From: an uncultured Actinomycetes bacterium | GTDB lineage: Bacteria; Actinomycetota; Actinomycetes; Nanopelagicales; Nanopelagicaceae | DNA length: 23,542 nt | Reading direction: 5' to 3' | Assembly (NCBI GenBank): GCA_903897475.1 | Contig: CAIUBS010000034.1 | Coordinates: 1-23,542, forward strand | Part shown: positions 7,737 to 14,612 of the stretch, one piece after another | Numbering within the stretch: the stretch's first letter is position 1 | Layout of the letters: each line of letters begins with the position of its first letter | The notes under the pieces: generated by a model | What the model was told of the DNA's origin: nothing | Seen by the model: the letters and a program-made list of their open reading frames with translations, nothing else | Database searches by the model: none | Program-made: the position numbers and the translations under genes

Positions 7737-8732
7737 CTAAAGAGATTTAACTCCAAGACCACAGGCAATACTGGCGGCCAAGCCATCTTCAGCAGTTGCA
7801 AAGTTTGAATCCAATTTTCGTTTTTGCAGTGAGGCAATAAATGCCTTAAGTTCAGCAATATATGCCGGTTTGAATCTTCCCATCCAGTCTTTATGTAAAG
7901 TTCCAGGTTTTCTGCCTGGAAGTTTAAAGTTCTTAGCAATATTTAAGCTGCCTAAGTTTTCGATAACTAAAGAGCCATTTTCCGTTAAAACTTCCATTCC
8001 AACCTCATACCCATAAGTACTATTTGCAAATATATCAATGGTAATTAAAACTCCAGATTCACTCTTACAAATAACAGAAATTGGATCTGAAAGATTTGGA
8101 TTAGCTTTTTTAGTTACCTTTGCATAGTTAACTTTAACTGAAACAATCTCTTCTTTTAGTAGCCATCTGATTATATCGATCTCATGCACAGCAACATTGG
8201 TCAAAAGCATTGATGTAGTCGCATTGGGCGAGCTTACATTTCTTGATGTACATCTAATCTGTAAGACCTGCCCATACTTTCCAGTGCTTAATTCCTTTTT
8301 TAAGTCTAGATAAGCTTTATCAAATCTGCGCATAAATCCAATTCCAACCATGGATTTAGATTCCTTCACTATTTTTGCAACTTTCTTAGCCTCCTTCACA
8401 GTAGATGCGAGTGGCTTTTCACACAAAACATTCTTACCTGCAAACACAGATTGAGTAAGATGTTTTGCATGCAGGTGGTCGGGAGAGGCAATAATTACTG
8501 AATTTACACTTTTGTCACTGAGTAATTGATCGATATCTTGATAAACTTTTGGTAATACTTTGGTCTTTTTAAATACTTCCTTAGCAACATTTGCTGCGGT
8601 AGTTAAATTTGTATCATAAATTGCAACTACCTTGGCACCTTTAACATAATCTGAAAGGTAAAGTGCATGACCTTTGCCCATAATGCCAACACCGATTACG
8701 CCAATACCAATATCTTTCGCACTTTTAATCAC
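7737..8732 (-). CDS. iolG: myo-inositol 2-dehydrogenase IolG (Gfo/Idh/MocA family)
   Basis: A 331-residue NAD-dependent dehydrogenase. The Rossmann motif is GVIGVGIMGKGHA (11-23), the EKP motif CEKPLAS has Lys106, and the IolG-like segments GFMRRFDKAY (132-141) and VHEIDIIRW with catalytic His183 are present. In characterised IolG the triad is Lys, Asp and His with Asp four residues before His. Here that position is Asn179 (codon AAT), a real departure. It oxidises myo-inositol or a stereoisomer at one ring hydroxyl, the first pathway step. It starts with GTG at 8730-8732. TAGAAT, a near-consensus -10, lies exactly six bases upstream, so the transcript is probably leaderless. It converges on iolD with no gap and no terminator. 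Confidence 0.85.
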   Translation of the reverse strand: MIKSAKDIGIGVIGVGIMGKGHALYLSDYVKGAKVVAIYDTNLTTAANVAKEVFKKTKVLPKVYQDIDQLLSDKSVNSVIIASPDHLHAKHLTQSVFAGKNVLCEKPLASTVKEAKKVAKIVKESKSMVGIGFMRRFDKAYLDLKKELSTGKYGQVLQIRCTSRNVSSPNATTSMLLTNVAVHEIDIIRWLLKEEIVSVKVNYAKVTKKANPNLSDPISVICKSESGVLITIDIFANSTYGYEVGMEVLTENGSLVIENLGSLNIAKNFKLPGRKPGTLHKDWMGRFKPAYIAELKAFIASLQKRKLDSNFATAEDGLAASIACGLGVKSL

Positions 8733-8757
8733 CTGGATATTCTAGTAAGGTAAATCT
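8733..8757. promoter_or_regulatory. 25-bp divergent promoter between iolG and the shikimate-dehydrogenase-like gene
   Basis: Two overlapping -10 elements serve opposite directions. Minus strand: TAGAAT (complement of 8739-8744), six bases, GTG of iolG. Plus strand: TAAGGT (8746-8751), six bases, ATG at 8758. The AAGG in the latter could also act as a Shine-Dalgarno, so the plus-strand reading is ambiguous. The space is too small for two conventional leaders, which favours leaderless transcripts. Confidence 0.55.
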
Positions 8758-9609
8758 ATGAGTGAAACCTTTTTGAGCGAATTAACTGGAAGTTTTTCTA
8801 CTCCATCAGCAGGAAATCCCACAGTTGCAATGGTTGAAGCGGCTTATAAACATCATAAATTAAATTTTCGTTATATAAATTGTGAAGTATTACCAAAGGA
8901 TTTAAGTAATGCAATTTTAGGAGCCAGAGCAATGAACTGGGCAGGTTTTAATCTCTCCATTCCACACAAGGTTTCGGTAATACAGTATTTGGATGGCTTA
9001 GGAGAGTCTGCTGAAATAATGGGAGCAGTAAATTGTGTAGTTAATCGGGATGGAAAATTAATTGGTGAAAATACAGATGGTAAAGGATTCCTGCAGGCAT
9101 TTAAAAAAGTTGATTCTGTCACTGGGAAAAAAATTGCCATTTTGGGTGCAGGCGGAGCTGCTCGTGCCATAGCAGTTGAGTTAGCGCTAGATGGCGCAAA
9201 GGATTTTACGATAATAAATCGAGATGCAACTCGTGGTGAAGAATTGGCTAAGTTATTGGTGAATAAACTAGGTGTATCTGCTAAATATGTAGCTTGGTCA
9301 CCAAGTTTTAAAATTCCAGATTCTATAAATGTTCTCATTAACGCCACCTCAGTTGGAATGGCAGATAGTGGTAGTTATGATTTAGATATTGACCTAAGTA
9401 GTCTTAATAAAAATATGATTGTTGCGGACGTAATTGTAAATCCTCCACAAACAAGCCTATTAAAAAGTGCTGCCAAAATAGGAGCTCGCACAATTGATGG
9501 GTTGGGAATGGTGGTAAACCAAGCGGTAATTGGTATTAAGTACTGGACAAATTTTGATGTGGATCCAGCCACCATGCACGCAGAGTTAAAGCGTGTTTTA
9601 AAACTATAG
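8758..9609 (+). CDS. Shikimate/quinate dehydrogenase-family protein with altered substrate pocket
   Basis: A 283-residue two-domain protein of the AroE fold. Kept residues are the catalytic Lys71 in NLSIPHK, Asn92 in GAVN, Asp107 in NTDGKGF, the NADP-type loop GAGGAAR (130-136) and Gln255 in DGLGMVVNQ. Changed residues: the N-terminal HSxSP motif, whose serines bind the shikimate carboxylate, is replaced by SAGNP (17-21) with two extra residues after it; the Thr after GAVN is Cys93; and the usual Tyr of the YxP segment is Asn228. The cofactor loop reads NRDATR (154-159), with Asp156 where NADP enzymes have Thr, which suggests NAD. I infer a substrate without a carboxylate, perhaps a cyclitol or keto-sugar, rather than shikimate. 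It is followed eight bases later by the mutarotase gene. No other aromatic-pathway genes are nearby. Confidence 0.75.
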   Translation: MSETFLSELTGSFSTPSAGNPTVAMVEAAYKHHKLNFRYINCEVLPKDLSNAILGARAMNWAGFNLSIPHKVSVIQYLDGLGESAEIMGAVNCVVNRDGKLIGENTDGKGFLQAFKKVDSVTGKKIAILGAGGAARAIAVELALDGAKDFTIINRDATRGEELAKLLVNKLGVSAKYVAWSPSFKIPDSINVLINATSVGMADSGSYDLDIDLSSLNKNMIVADVIVNPPQTSLLKSAAKIGARTIDGLGMVVNQAVIGIKYWTNFDVDPATMHAELKRVLKL

Positions 9610-9617
9610 GGGTAATA

Positions 9618-9947
9618 ATGCCAATCAAACGAATTGGGCAGGTAATTGGTATTAAGCCAGAGGAAATAGATGAGTACGAGCGATTACATGCTCAAGCTTG
9701 GCCCAGCATTATAAAAATTATTAAGCAAGCTAATATTTCTAATTACTCAATTTTTAGATATGAGAACTTACTTTTTGCCTATCTTGAATACACCGGCGAT
9801 GATTACGAGGCTGATATGGCTAAGTTAGCTGCTGAGCCTGAAATGAAGCGTTGGTGGCAAATAACAGATCAGATGCAATGGCAGGTTCCGCAGGCAAAAG
9901 CTGGTGAGTGGTGGCATGTTATTCATGAAAATTTTCATGTTGACTAA
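9618..9947 (+). CDS. L-rhamnose mutarotase-family protein (RhaM/YiiL, COG3254)
   Basis: A 109-residue dimeric alpha/beta-barrel protein of the family that interconverts alpha and beta anomers of 6-deoxyhexoses such as L-rhamnose or L-fucose. Expected active-site residues are visible: DEYERLH with Tyr20 and His24, Trp28, and MKRWW with Trp79/Trp80. Length is typical (about 104-110). A good Shine-Dalgarno AGGGG lies about six bases before the ATG, unlike the upstream gene. It shares a rightward transcript with the shikimate-dehydrogenase-like gene (8-bp gap). No rhamnose isomerase, kinase or aldolase is present, so the true sugar is unknown. It may serve a dehydrogenase that needs one anomer. 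Its stop faces the GMC oxidoreductase stop across 7 bp. Confidence 0.85.
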   Translation: MPIKRIGQVIGIKPEEIDEYERLHAQAWPSIIKIIKQANISNYSIFRYENLLFAYLEYTGDDYEADMAKLAAEPEMKRWWQITDQMQWQVPQAKAGEWWHVIHENFHVD

Positions 9948-9954
9948 TTTAAAA

Positions 9955-11439
9955 CTAATTAACCAGTTTTAGATTAGATTGATCAACAACTCTTAATGCC
10001 TGAGCAGCAATAGTTAGCGCTGGATTCATGGCAGCAGAGGATGGAAAAAAACCACCATCAATTAGGTAGAGATTATCTAGGTCATGAGTTTTACAATATT
10101 GATCGACTACACTGTTTTTTGGGTCACTTCCTGCAACTGTAGTTCCGCATTGATGAGAGTTCATCGAAATATCAAATGGCTGTACAAAAATTGCTTGAAA
10201 ACCTGATTTTCTCAAGACTTTTTTAGTTTTCCTCATTAACTCTTTATGAGCAGAGGTATTGACAGCCTTACGATAAATCTGAATCATGCCATTTTTTGAA
10301 ATCTCTACCCGATTTGAAAGAGTTGGTAGATCCTCATTCATAACTACAAACTCAACTGATCTATCGGCAATAAATTTAAGCAAGATTAGTGGAACTTTAG
10401 TTGCATAGGTTTTCATCATAATTGCTTGGACTTTTCCAATTAGCTGCACTGCCCCTAATGGATAGCCTGAGCCACCATCAAAGTACCAATCTGAAAAAGA
10501 CAAAGTTTTTTGAAAGACCACATCATTCTTGCTTCTAATATCAAATGCTGCAATATGAGCATTATTATGCATCATAAAATTTTTTCCGACCAAGCCAGAT
10601 GAGTTGGCAACTGATCCTGACTTTAGTAATAGGGCAGCAGTATTGACTGCTCCTAAACTTAATACGTAATTTTTCGCAACTACCTTCACCTCTTGACCGT
10701 TTTTCAATCCCAAAAGGTGATCAACCCTGCCATTTTTTACAATAACTTTGGTTATTTTCAAATTAGTTTCTAATCTAACTTTTCCAGTACGCATAGCTGG
10801 CTCTAGCGCGCAGCTTTGACTGTCACTTTTTGCATCTAACTTACAAACAAAGCCATCGCAGGTACCGCATCTAATGCACTTTCCATCAATTTTTAAATCA
10901 ACCCCCATGGCATTTGCATGTGGTCTAACACCTGCAGCTTTTAATTTTTCGGCAAGTTTTGAAATATATTTTTCATGAGCTAGCGCTGGGTATGGAAATG
11001 GTTTACTGCGAGGTGGCTCAGTAGGATCCTCACCAGTTGCACCATGTACTTTATAAAGCTCCTCAGCTTTGCAGTAGTAAGGCTCAATATCTTGATAGGT
11101 AAATGGCCAGGCCGGTGAGATTCCCTCCTTATGTTTTACCTCTAAAAAGTCACTCTCTCTAAATCGAGGAAGTGAGGAGCCATAAACTTTGGTATTACCA
11201 CCTACTATGTAGTGAACACCAGGAGTGAACTGTTTACCTTTTTCATCTAACCATTTTTCATCTGGTTTGTATTTTTGGTTAACAAAAATCTCCCGAGCAG
11301 ACCAGTTTGCATCCTCTTTTTTAACAAAGTCACCACGTTCGATGACTAAGCAATCTATACCAGCCTGCGCCAAGCCATATGCAGTGGTGGCTCCACCCAT
11401 TCCTGAACCAACAACTGCAACTGAGGTTTCTAAAATCAC
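9955..11439 (-). CDS. GMC-family FAD-dependent oxidoreductase with a four-cysteine motif
   Basis: A 494-residue flavoprotein. The FAD Rossmann motif is VVGSGMGGATTAYG (9-22), a second flavin segment is YIVGGNTKVYGSSLPRF, and the C-terminal catalytic pair is His429 (SHQCGTT) and Asn472 (MNPALT), as in pyranose oxidases and related GMC enzymes. A cluster CIRCGTCDGFVC (Cys188, 191, 194, 199) resembles the cysteine segment of gluconate 2-dehydrogenase-type and bacterial C-glycoside/pyranose oxidoreductases. The histidine used for covalent FAD in fungal pyranose 2-oxidase is absent. There is no signal peptide, so it is cytoplasmic. Its GTG overlaps the frcA stop (GTGA), making it the last gene of the transporter operon. 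It probably oxidises the imported sugar or glycoside; the position oxidised is unknown. Confidence 0.85.
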   Translation of the reverse strand: MILETSVAVVGSGMGGATTAYGLAQAGIDCLVIERGDFVKKEDANWSAREIFVNQKYKPDEKWLDEKGKQFTPGVHYIVGGNTKVYGSSLPRFRESDFLEVKHKEGISPAWPFTYQDIEPYYCKAEELYKVHGATGEDPTEPPRSKPFPYPALAHEKYISKLAEKLKAAGVRPHANAMGVDLKIDGKCIRCGTCDGFVCKLDAKSDSQSCALEPAMRTGKVRLETNLKITKVIVKNGRVDHLLGLKNGQEVKVVAKNYVLSLGAVNTAALLLKSGSVANSSGLVGKNFMMHNNAHIAAFDIRSKNDVVFQKTLSFSDWYFDGGSGYPLGAVQLIGKVQAIMMKTYATKVPLILLKFIADRSVEFVVMNEDLPTLSNRVEISKNGMIQIYRKAVNTSAHKELMRKTKKVLRKSGFQAIFVQPFDISMNSHQCGTTVAGSDPKNSVVDQYCKTHDLDNLYLIDGGFFPSSAAMNPALTIAAQALRVVDQSNLKLVN

Positions 11440-12230
11440 CGAACTGGCTTTAGTGTTTGATCCTTAGTATCAACCTTCATTGCACCGGTCATGATTGCAA
11501 CTGCATCCTTCATATCATGAGTTTTTGGTGTAACTACTGCAGCTCTTTTGCCTAAGCGCATAACTTGAATGCGATCTGCTACTTCAAATACCTGTGGCAT
11601 ATTGTGTGAGATCAAAATAACCGGCATCCCACGTTCACGGAGTGATTCAATCAACTTTAATACCTGATTCGACTCACGAACCCCAAGGGCCGCAGTTGGC
11701 TCATCCAAAATAATAACTTTTTGACCAAAAGCTGCCGCTCTCGCTACGGCCACTGCTTGGCGTTGACCACCAGAAAGAGTTTCAACTGCTTGGCTCATAT
11801 TTTGAATAGTTCCAATACCAAGTGCAGAAATATGATCCTTGGCTTTCTTTTTCATGCCAGAGCTATCTAACATTCTCAAAATTGTTCCAGCTGGGCCTTT
11901 TTTCCTAATCTCTCGACCTAAGTACAGATTAGAAGCGATATCTAAGGCTGGTGCTACCGCTAATGTTTGATAAACAGTCTCAATTCCAGCATCACGCCCA
12001 TCTTGTGGTCGCTTAAATGAAACTACTGTGCCATCAATTTCAATACTGCCATTATCAGGAACTTCAGCACCAGATAGACATTTAATTAATGTAGATTTTC
12101 CGGCACCGTTATCGCCAATTACTGCAAGAACTTCGCCTGGGAACAACTCAAGATCTGCACCATCTAGTGCAACTACACGACCATAAGTTTTAACAACATT
12201 GTTTGCGGTAAGTACGGCAGATTTACTCAT
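11436..12230 (-). CDS. frcA: Sugar ABC transporter ATP-binding protein, FrcA type (single ABC domain)
   Basis: A 264-residue ATPase with one nucleotide-binding domain. The Walker A motif is GDNGAGKST (39-47), the signature is ETLSGGQRQ with LSGGQ at 153-157, Walker B is IILDEPT (174-180) and the switch His is in LISHNMP (His210). RbsA and XylG carry two tandem domains (about 500 residues). This one is single and closely resembles rhizobial fructose-importer FrcA throughout, including GIETVYQ, NLYLGREIR and the IQNMSQAVETLSGG stretch. It energises uptake through the FrcC permease. Its ATG overlaps the permease stop (ATGA) and its TGA overlaps the GMC gene start. Confidence 0.93.
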   Translation of the reverse strand: MSKSAVLTANNVVKTYGRVVALDGADLELFPGEVLAVIGDNGAGKSTLIKCLSGAEVPDNGSIEIDGTVVSFKRPQDGRDAGIETVYQTLAVAPALDIASNLYLGREIRKKGPAGTILRMLDSSGMKKKAKDHISALGIGTIQNMSQAVETLSGGQRQAVAVARAAAFGQKVIILDEPTAALGVRESNQVLKLIESLRERGMPVILISHNMPQVFEVADRIQVMRLGKRAAVVTPKTHDMKDAVAIMTGAMKVDTKDQTLKPVR

Positions 12231-13267
12231 GTTCTTGCCTTTCTAATCCACTGGTCAACGGTTACAGCGAAAATGATTAATAAACCAACTGCCAATACTT
12301 GGTAGTACAAATCAACACCAGCAAGTGTTAAACCATTACGGAATACACCAACGATTACAGCACCAATTAATGAGCCGAAAATGGTTCCACGGCCACCAAA
12401 CAAAGAAGTGCCACCAATTACCACTGCAGTAATCGAGTCTAGATTTAGATCAGGTTGCGTATTTGGGCTAGCAACTGTTACGCGGCCAATCACAATCCAA
12501 GCTGCGATAGCGAAGACTAAGCCGGCTACCATATAGACAGAGAGAAGAACTCGATTAACTTGAATTCCAGCAAGGCGAGCGGCGTTAATATCATCACCTA
12601 CGGCGTAGACATGTCTACCCCAACCAGTAAAGCGAAGGGCAAAGGCTAAGATTAAATAGAGAAGTAACATAACGATTACACCCTGCGTAACCTTAAATTC
12701 TCCAATATTTATAATATGCCCTAGTTGAAGTAAAAATGGATCCATCTCATCAGTTGTTACAGTTCTGCCTGATGCGTAAATCAAAGTTAACGCAATAAAA
12801 ACATTTAATGTTCCTAAGGTCACGATAAATGGTGGGAGTTTAAATTTTGTTACTAAAAATCCATTAAACCAGCCTGCAAAAGTTCCGACCACTAAACCTA
12901 AGGCAAAAGCCAAAATAACAGGGAGGCCATCATCTTCAATATATGGGTCTCCCATAAATGTCTTGGCCATTACCATTGATGAGAAAATCGCTATTGCACC
13001 ACAAGATAGATCAATTCCTGCTGTTAAAATTATCAAGGTCTGACCAGCTGCCACAGCCCCTACAATCGCTACCTGCTGCAATATTAGCGAGAGGTTTCCT
13101 GGAGTTAAAAAATTTTCATTAAAAAAACTAAAACAGACTACTGCGATTAAAAGAACCGCCGCTGAGCTCAACCATGGATAGCGATGAAGTGTTGCCTGTA
13201 ACTTCTGCGCATTTGAAGCCCGACCCATAAACTCTGCCGCAGCATCTTGGGTACCAACTTGGCTCAT
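12227..13267 (-). CDS. frcC: Sugar ABC transporter permease, FrcC/RbsC family
   Basis: A 346-residue polytopic membrane protein with about nine or ten hydrophobic helices after a 30-residue cytoplasmic N-terminus. Family signatures include ILTAGIDLSCGAIAIFSS, LPPFIVTLGTLN, the coupling-loop region RHVYAVGDDINAARLAGI and SITAVVIGGTSLFGGRGTI, with VDQWIRKA at the end as in rhizobial FrcC. It forms the channel for a monosaccharide delivered by the lipoprotein at 13435-14496. The ATG at 13265-13267 has a good Shine-Dalgarno (AAAGGA, 6-8 bases upstream). It is separated from frcB by 167 bp containing a strong stem-loop but no clear terminator, so it is probably cotranscribed with frcB at lower level. 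Confidence 0.93.
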   Translation of the reverse strand: MSQVGTQDAAAEFMGRASNAQKLQATLHRYPWLSSAAVLLIAVVCFSFFNENFLTPGNLSLILQQVAIVGAVAAGQTLIILTAGIDLSCGAIAIFSSMVMAKTFMGDPYIEDDGLPVILAFALGLVVGTFAGWFNGFLVTKFKLPPFIVTLGTLNVFIALTLIYASGRTVTTDEMDPFLLQLGHIINIGEFKVTQGVIVMLLLYLILAFALRFTGWGRHVYAVGDDINAARLAGIQVNRVLLSVYMVAGLVFAIAAWIVIGRVTVASPNTQPDLNLDSITAVVIGGTSLFGGRGTIFGSLIGAVIVGVFRNGLTLAGVDLYYQVLAVGLLIIFAVTVDQWIRKART

Positions 13268-13322
13268 TAAAGATCCTTTCCTAACTTTATTTTGTTTACT
13301 TCAGCCTTCAGATTTCCTAGAC

Positions 13323-13340
13323 CACTAACTATCACTAACT
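13323..13340. repeat. Tandem 8-bp direct repeat, 10-bp period, in the frcB-frcC intergenic region
   Basis: CACTAACT occurs at 13323-13330 and again at 13333-13340, two bases apart, giving a 10-bp period (about one helix turn). Such direct repeats resemble half-sites for OmpR/PhoB-type regulators, but two copies alone are weak evidence. They lie 56-73 bases upstream of the frcC start. Confidence 0.3.
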
Positions 13341-13363
13341 TAAGGGCTAGTTGATCTATTAGC

Positions 13364-13391
13364 AAGGGCGGTCGCTTGTGCAACCGCCCTT
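13364..13391 (-). other. Strong GC-rich stem-loop after frcB (mRNA-stabilising or partial-termination hairpin)
   Basis: AAGGGCGGT (13364-13372) and ACCGCCCTT (13383-13391) are perfect 9-bp inverted arms. Two more inner pairs follow one mismatch and leave a four-base loop. It is far more GC-rich than its surroundings. Read in the gene direction it is followed by GCTAATAGATC, not a U-run, so it is a poor intrinsic terminator. It starts 44 bases after the frcB stop. In many importer operons such a hairpin protects the binding-protein mRNA from 3' exonucleases and allows more binding protein than permease; that role is inferred here. Confidence 0.65.
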
Positions 13392-13434
13392 ACCAAGTTT
13401 TTATAATTGCTTATGAATTGATTTCAACTCAGGA

Positions 13435-14496
13435 TTAACCCCAAGCATTCTCAATTCCGTAAGTTGTATCTTCTGATGGAACACCATCTTGTGGGTCATC
13501 AGTAATCAACTTAACACCTGTGTTGTAGAAATCAAGTCCAGGAGATACCTCTGGCTTAGTTCCATTTTTCACGATGTCATAGATAGCTTGAACACCAAGA
13601 TCAGCCATTAGCAATGGATACTGCTGTGAAGTAGCTCCAATGCAACCGCTCTTAACATTCTCAATACCTGCACGACCACCATCAACTGATACCACGATTG
13701 CCTTTGTGCCTGCAGCCTTTAGAGCAGCACATGCACCAGCAGCGGTTGGCTCATTGATTGTGTAAACAACGTTGATTGCTTTGTTCTTTGCAAGTAGTTG
13801 CTCAAGTCCGGTACGTCCGCCATCCTCGTTAGCACCAGTAGCTTTGTTACCTACGATTACGTAGTCGCCACCTGAATACTTACCAGTTGGGGCTTCGTCA
13901 CCCATAACCTTTGGATCCTTAACGTCGATTCCCATTCCCTTTAGGAAACCGTTATCACGGCAGTAATCAACTGAAACCATACGGTCATCAAAAATATCTA
14001 GAAGTGCAATAACTGCCTTCTTGCCACCAAGTTTTGCAGCGGCCCACTTACCAATTAACTCACCAGCTTCGCAGTTATCTGTTGCGAATGTGATGTCAAC
14101 AATGTCAGCAGGATCTGTTGGTGTATCAAGTGCGATAACAAATAGGCCAGCTTCGCGAGCCTTTGTAATTGCTGAGTTAACGTTTACTGACATTGGAGTA
14201 ATAAGAATTCCAGCGTGCTTTGCTGAGATCGCGTTTTCAATTAATGCGATTTGTCCAGCATCGTCACCCTCTTCTTTACCTGATCCAACTGTTAGATCAA
14301 CACCTAGCTCAGCTGCCTTTGCTTCAGCACCCTTAATCATTGCTACGAAGAATGGGTTTGTCTGATCTTTAGTGATCAGAGTTACCTTTACATCGCCACC
14401 ACTTGCATCATCTGAACCAGATGAACAAGCTGAAAGGACTAAAGCTGACACAGCTAAAAGCGCTACAAGCGCTTTACGTGTGAACTTTGATTTCAT
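13435..14496 (-). CDS. frcB: Sugar-binding lipoprotein of the ABC importer, FrcB/RbsB family
   Basis: A 353-residue type-1 periplasmic-binding-fold protein. A lipoprotein signal peptide is clear: KSKFTRK charged region, hydrophobic core, then lipobox LSAC with Cys24. The mature protein has LITKDQTNPFF, FVIALDTPTDP, FATDN, TINEPTA, VSVDGG and GATSQQYPL, closely matching the rhizobial fructose-binding FrcB. It captures a monosaccharide (fructose, ribose or mannose in the rhizobial system) outside the membrane for FrcC/FrcA. The start has the best Shine-Dalgarno in the window (AGGAGG, seven bases from ATG), and codons look richer in G and C than neighbouring genes, both consistent with high expression. 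Neighbours RbsD, RbsK and XylB favour a pentose. Confidence 0.93.
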   Translation of the reverse strand: MKSKFTRKALVALLAVSALVLSACSSGSDDASGGDVKVTLITKDQTNPFFVAMIKGAEAKAAELGVDLTVGSGKEEGDDAGQIALIENAISAKHAGILITPMSVNVNSAITKAREAGLFVIALDTPTDPADIVDITFATDNCEAGELIGKWAAAKLGGKKAVIALLDIFDDRMVSVDYCRDNGFLKGMGIDVKDPKVMGDEAPTGKYSGGDYVIVGNKATGANEDGGRTGLEQLLAKNKAINVVYTINEPTAAGACAALKAAGTKAIVVSVDGGRAGIENVKSGCIGATSQQYPLLMADLGVQAIYDIVKNGTKPEVSPGLDFYNTGVKLITDDPQDGVPSEDTTYGIENAWG

Positions 14497-14503
14497 TTAT
14501 TTT

Positions 14504-14532
14504 CCTCCTATAGGCGTTCGCATTTTGGCGAA
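14504..14532 (-). promoter_or_regulatory. frcB leader: 5'-end stem-loop followed by perfect Shine-Dalgarno
   Basis: GTTCGC and GCGAAC (14515-14520, 14527-14532) form a 6-bp hairpin with a six-base loop. If transcription starts about six to seven bases after the TAGGCT -10 element, this hairpin sits at or next to the mRNA 5' end, where it could block 5' decay. Just downstream come the self-complementary CCTATAGG and AGGAGG (complement of 14504-14509), seven bases before the ATG. CCTATAGG overlaps the Shine-Dalgarno, so pairing there could also limit ribosome access. Confidence 0.5.
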
Positions 14533-14534
14533 CT

Positions 14535-14560
14535 GGGCTGAGCCTAGTTAAAAATAGGCT
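14535..14560 (-). promoter_or_regulatory. frcB promoter -10 with overlapping palindromic operator
   Basis: On the minus strand the palindrome reads GCCTATTTTTAACTAGGC (14542-14559), with 6-bp perfect arms when the flanking A/T is included. Its downstream arm plus one base is TAGGCT (complement of 14541-14546), a TANNNT-type -10 element. It matches the element before rbsK at 15 of 18 positions, with the same TAGGCT. The simplest reading is a repressor operator overlapping the -10 of a promoter between rbsD and frcB. No regulator gene for it is in the window. Confidence 0.6.
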
Positions 14561-14612
14561 GAGAGAGAAGTGGGTAAATAGCGAAAGGTCAAAACTTACA
14601 AAAAAGTTATAA

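Noticed and set aside
7734..7739. Bidirectional terminator at the iolD/iolG junction
   Set aside because: The stop codons abut with no spacer and I see no stem-loop there; termination must occur inside the opposite gene or be Rho-dependent.
8758..9609. Plain biosynthetic shikimate dehydrogenase AroE
   Set aside because: The carboxylate-binding serines and other pocket residues are changed, and no aromatic-pathway gene is nearby, so I kept it as a family-level call only.
13364..13391. Stem-loop as an intrinsic terminator
   Set aside because: No U-run follows in the frcB direction. On the opposite strand a T-run follows after eight bases, but no rightward gene ends there.
11436..14496. Calling the importer a ribose (RbsABC) or inositol transporter
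   Set aside because: RbsA has two ABC domains, while this ATPase has one and resembles FrcA throughout. No inositol-binding features can be recognised.
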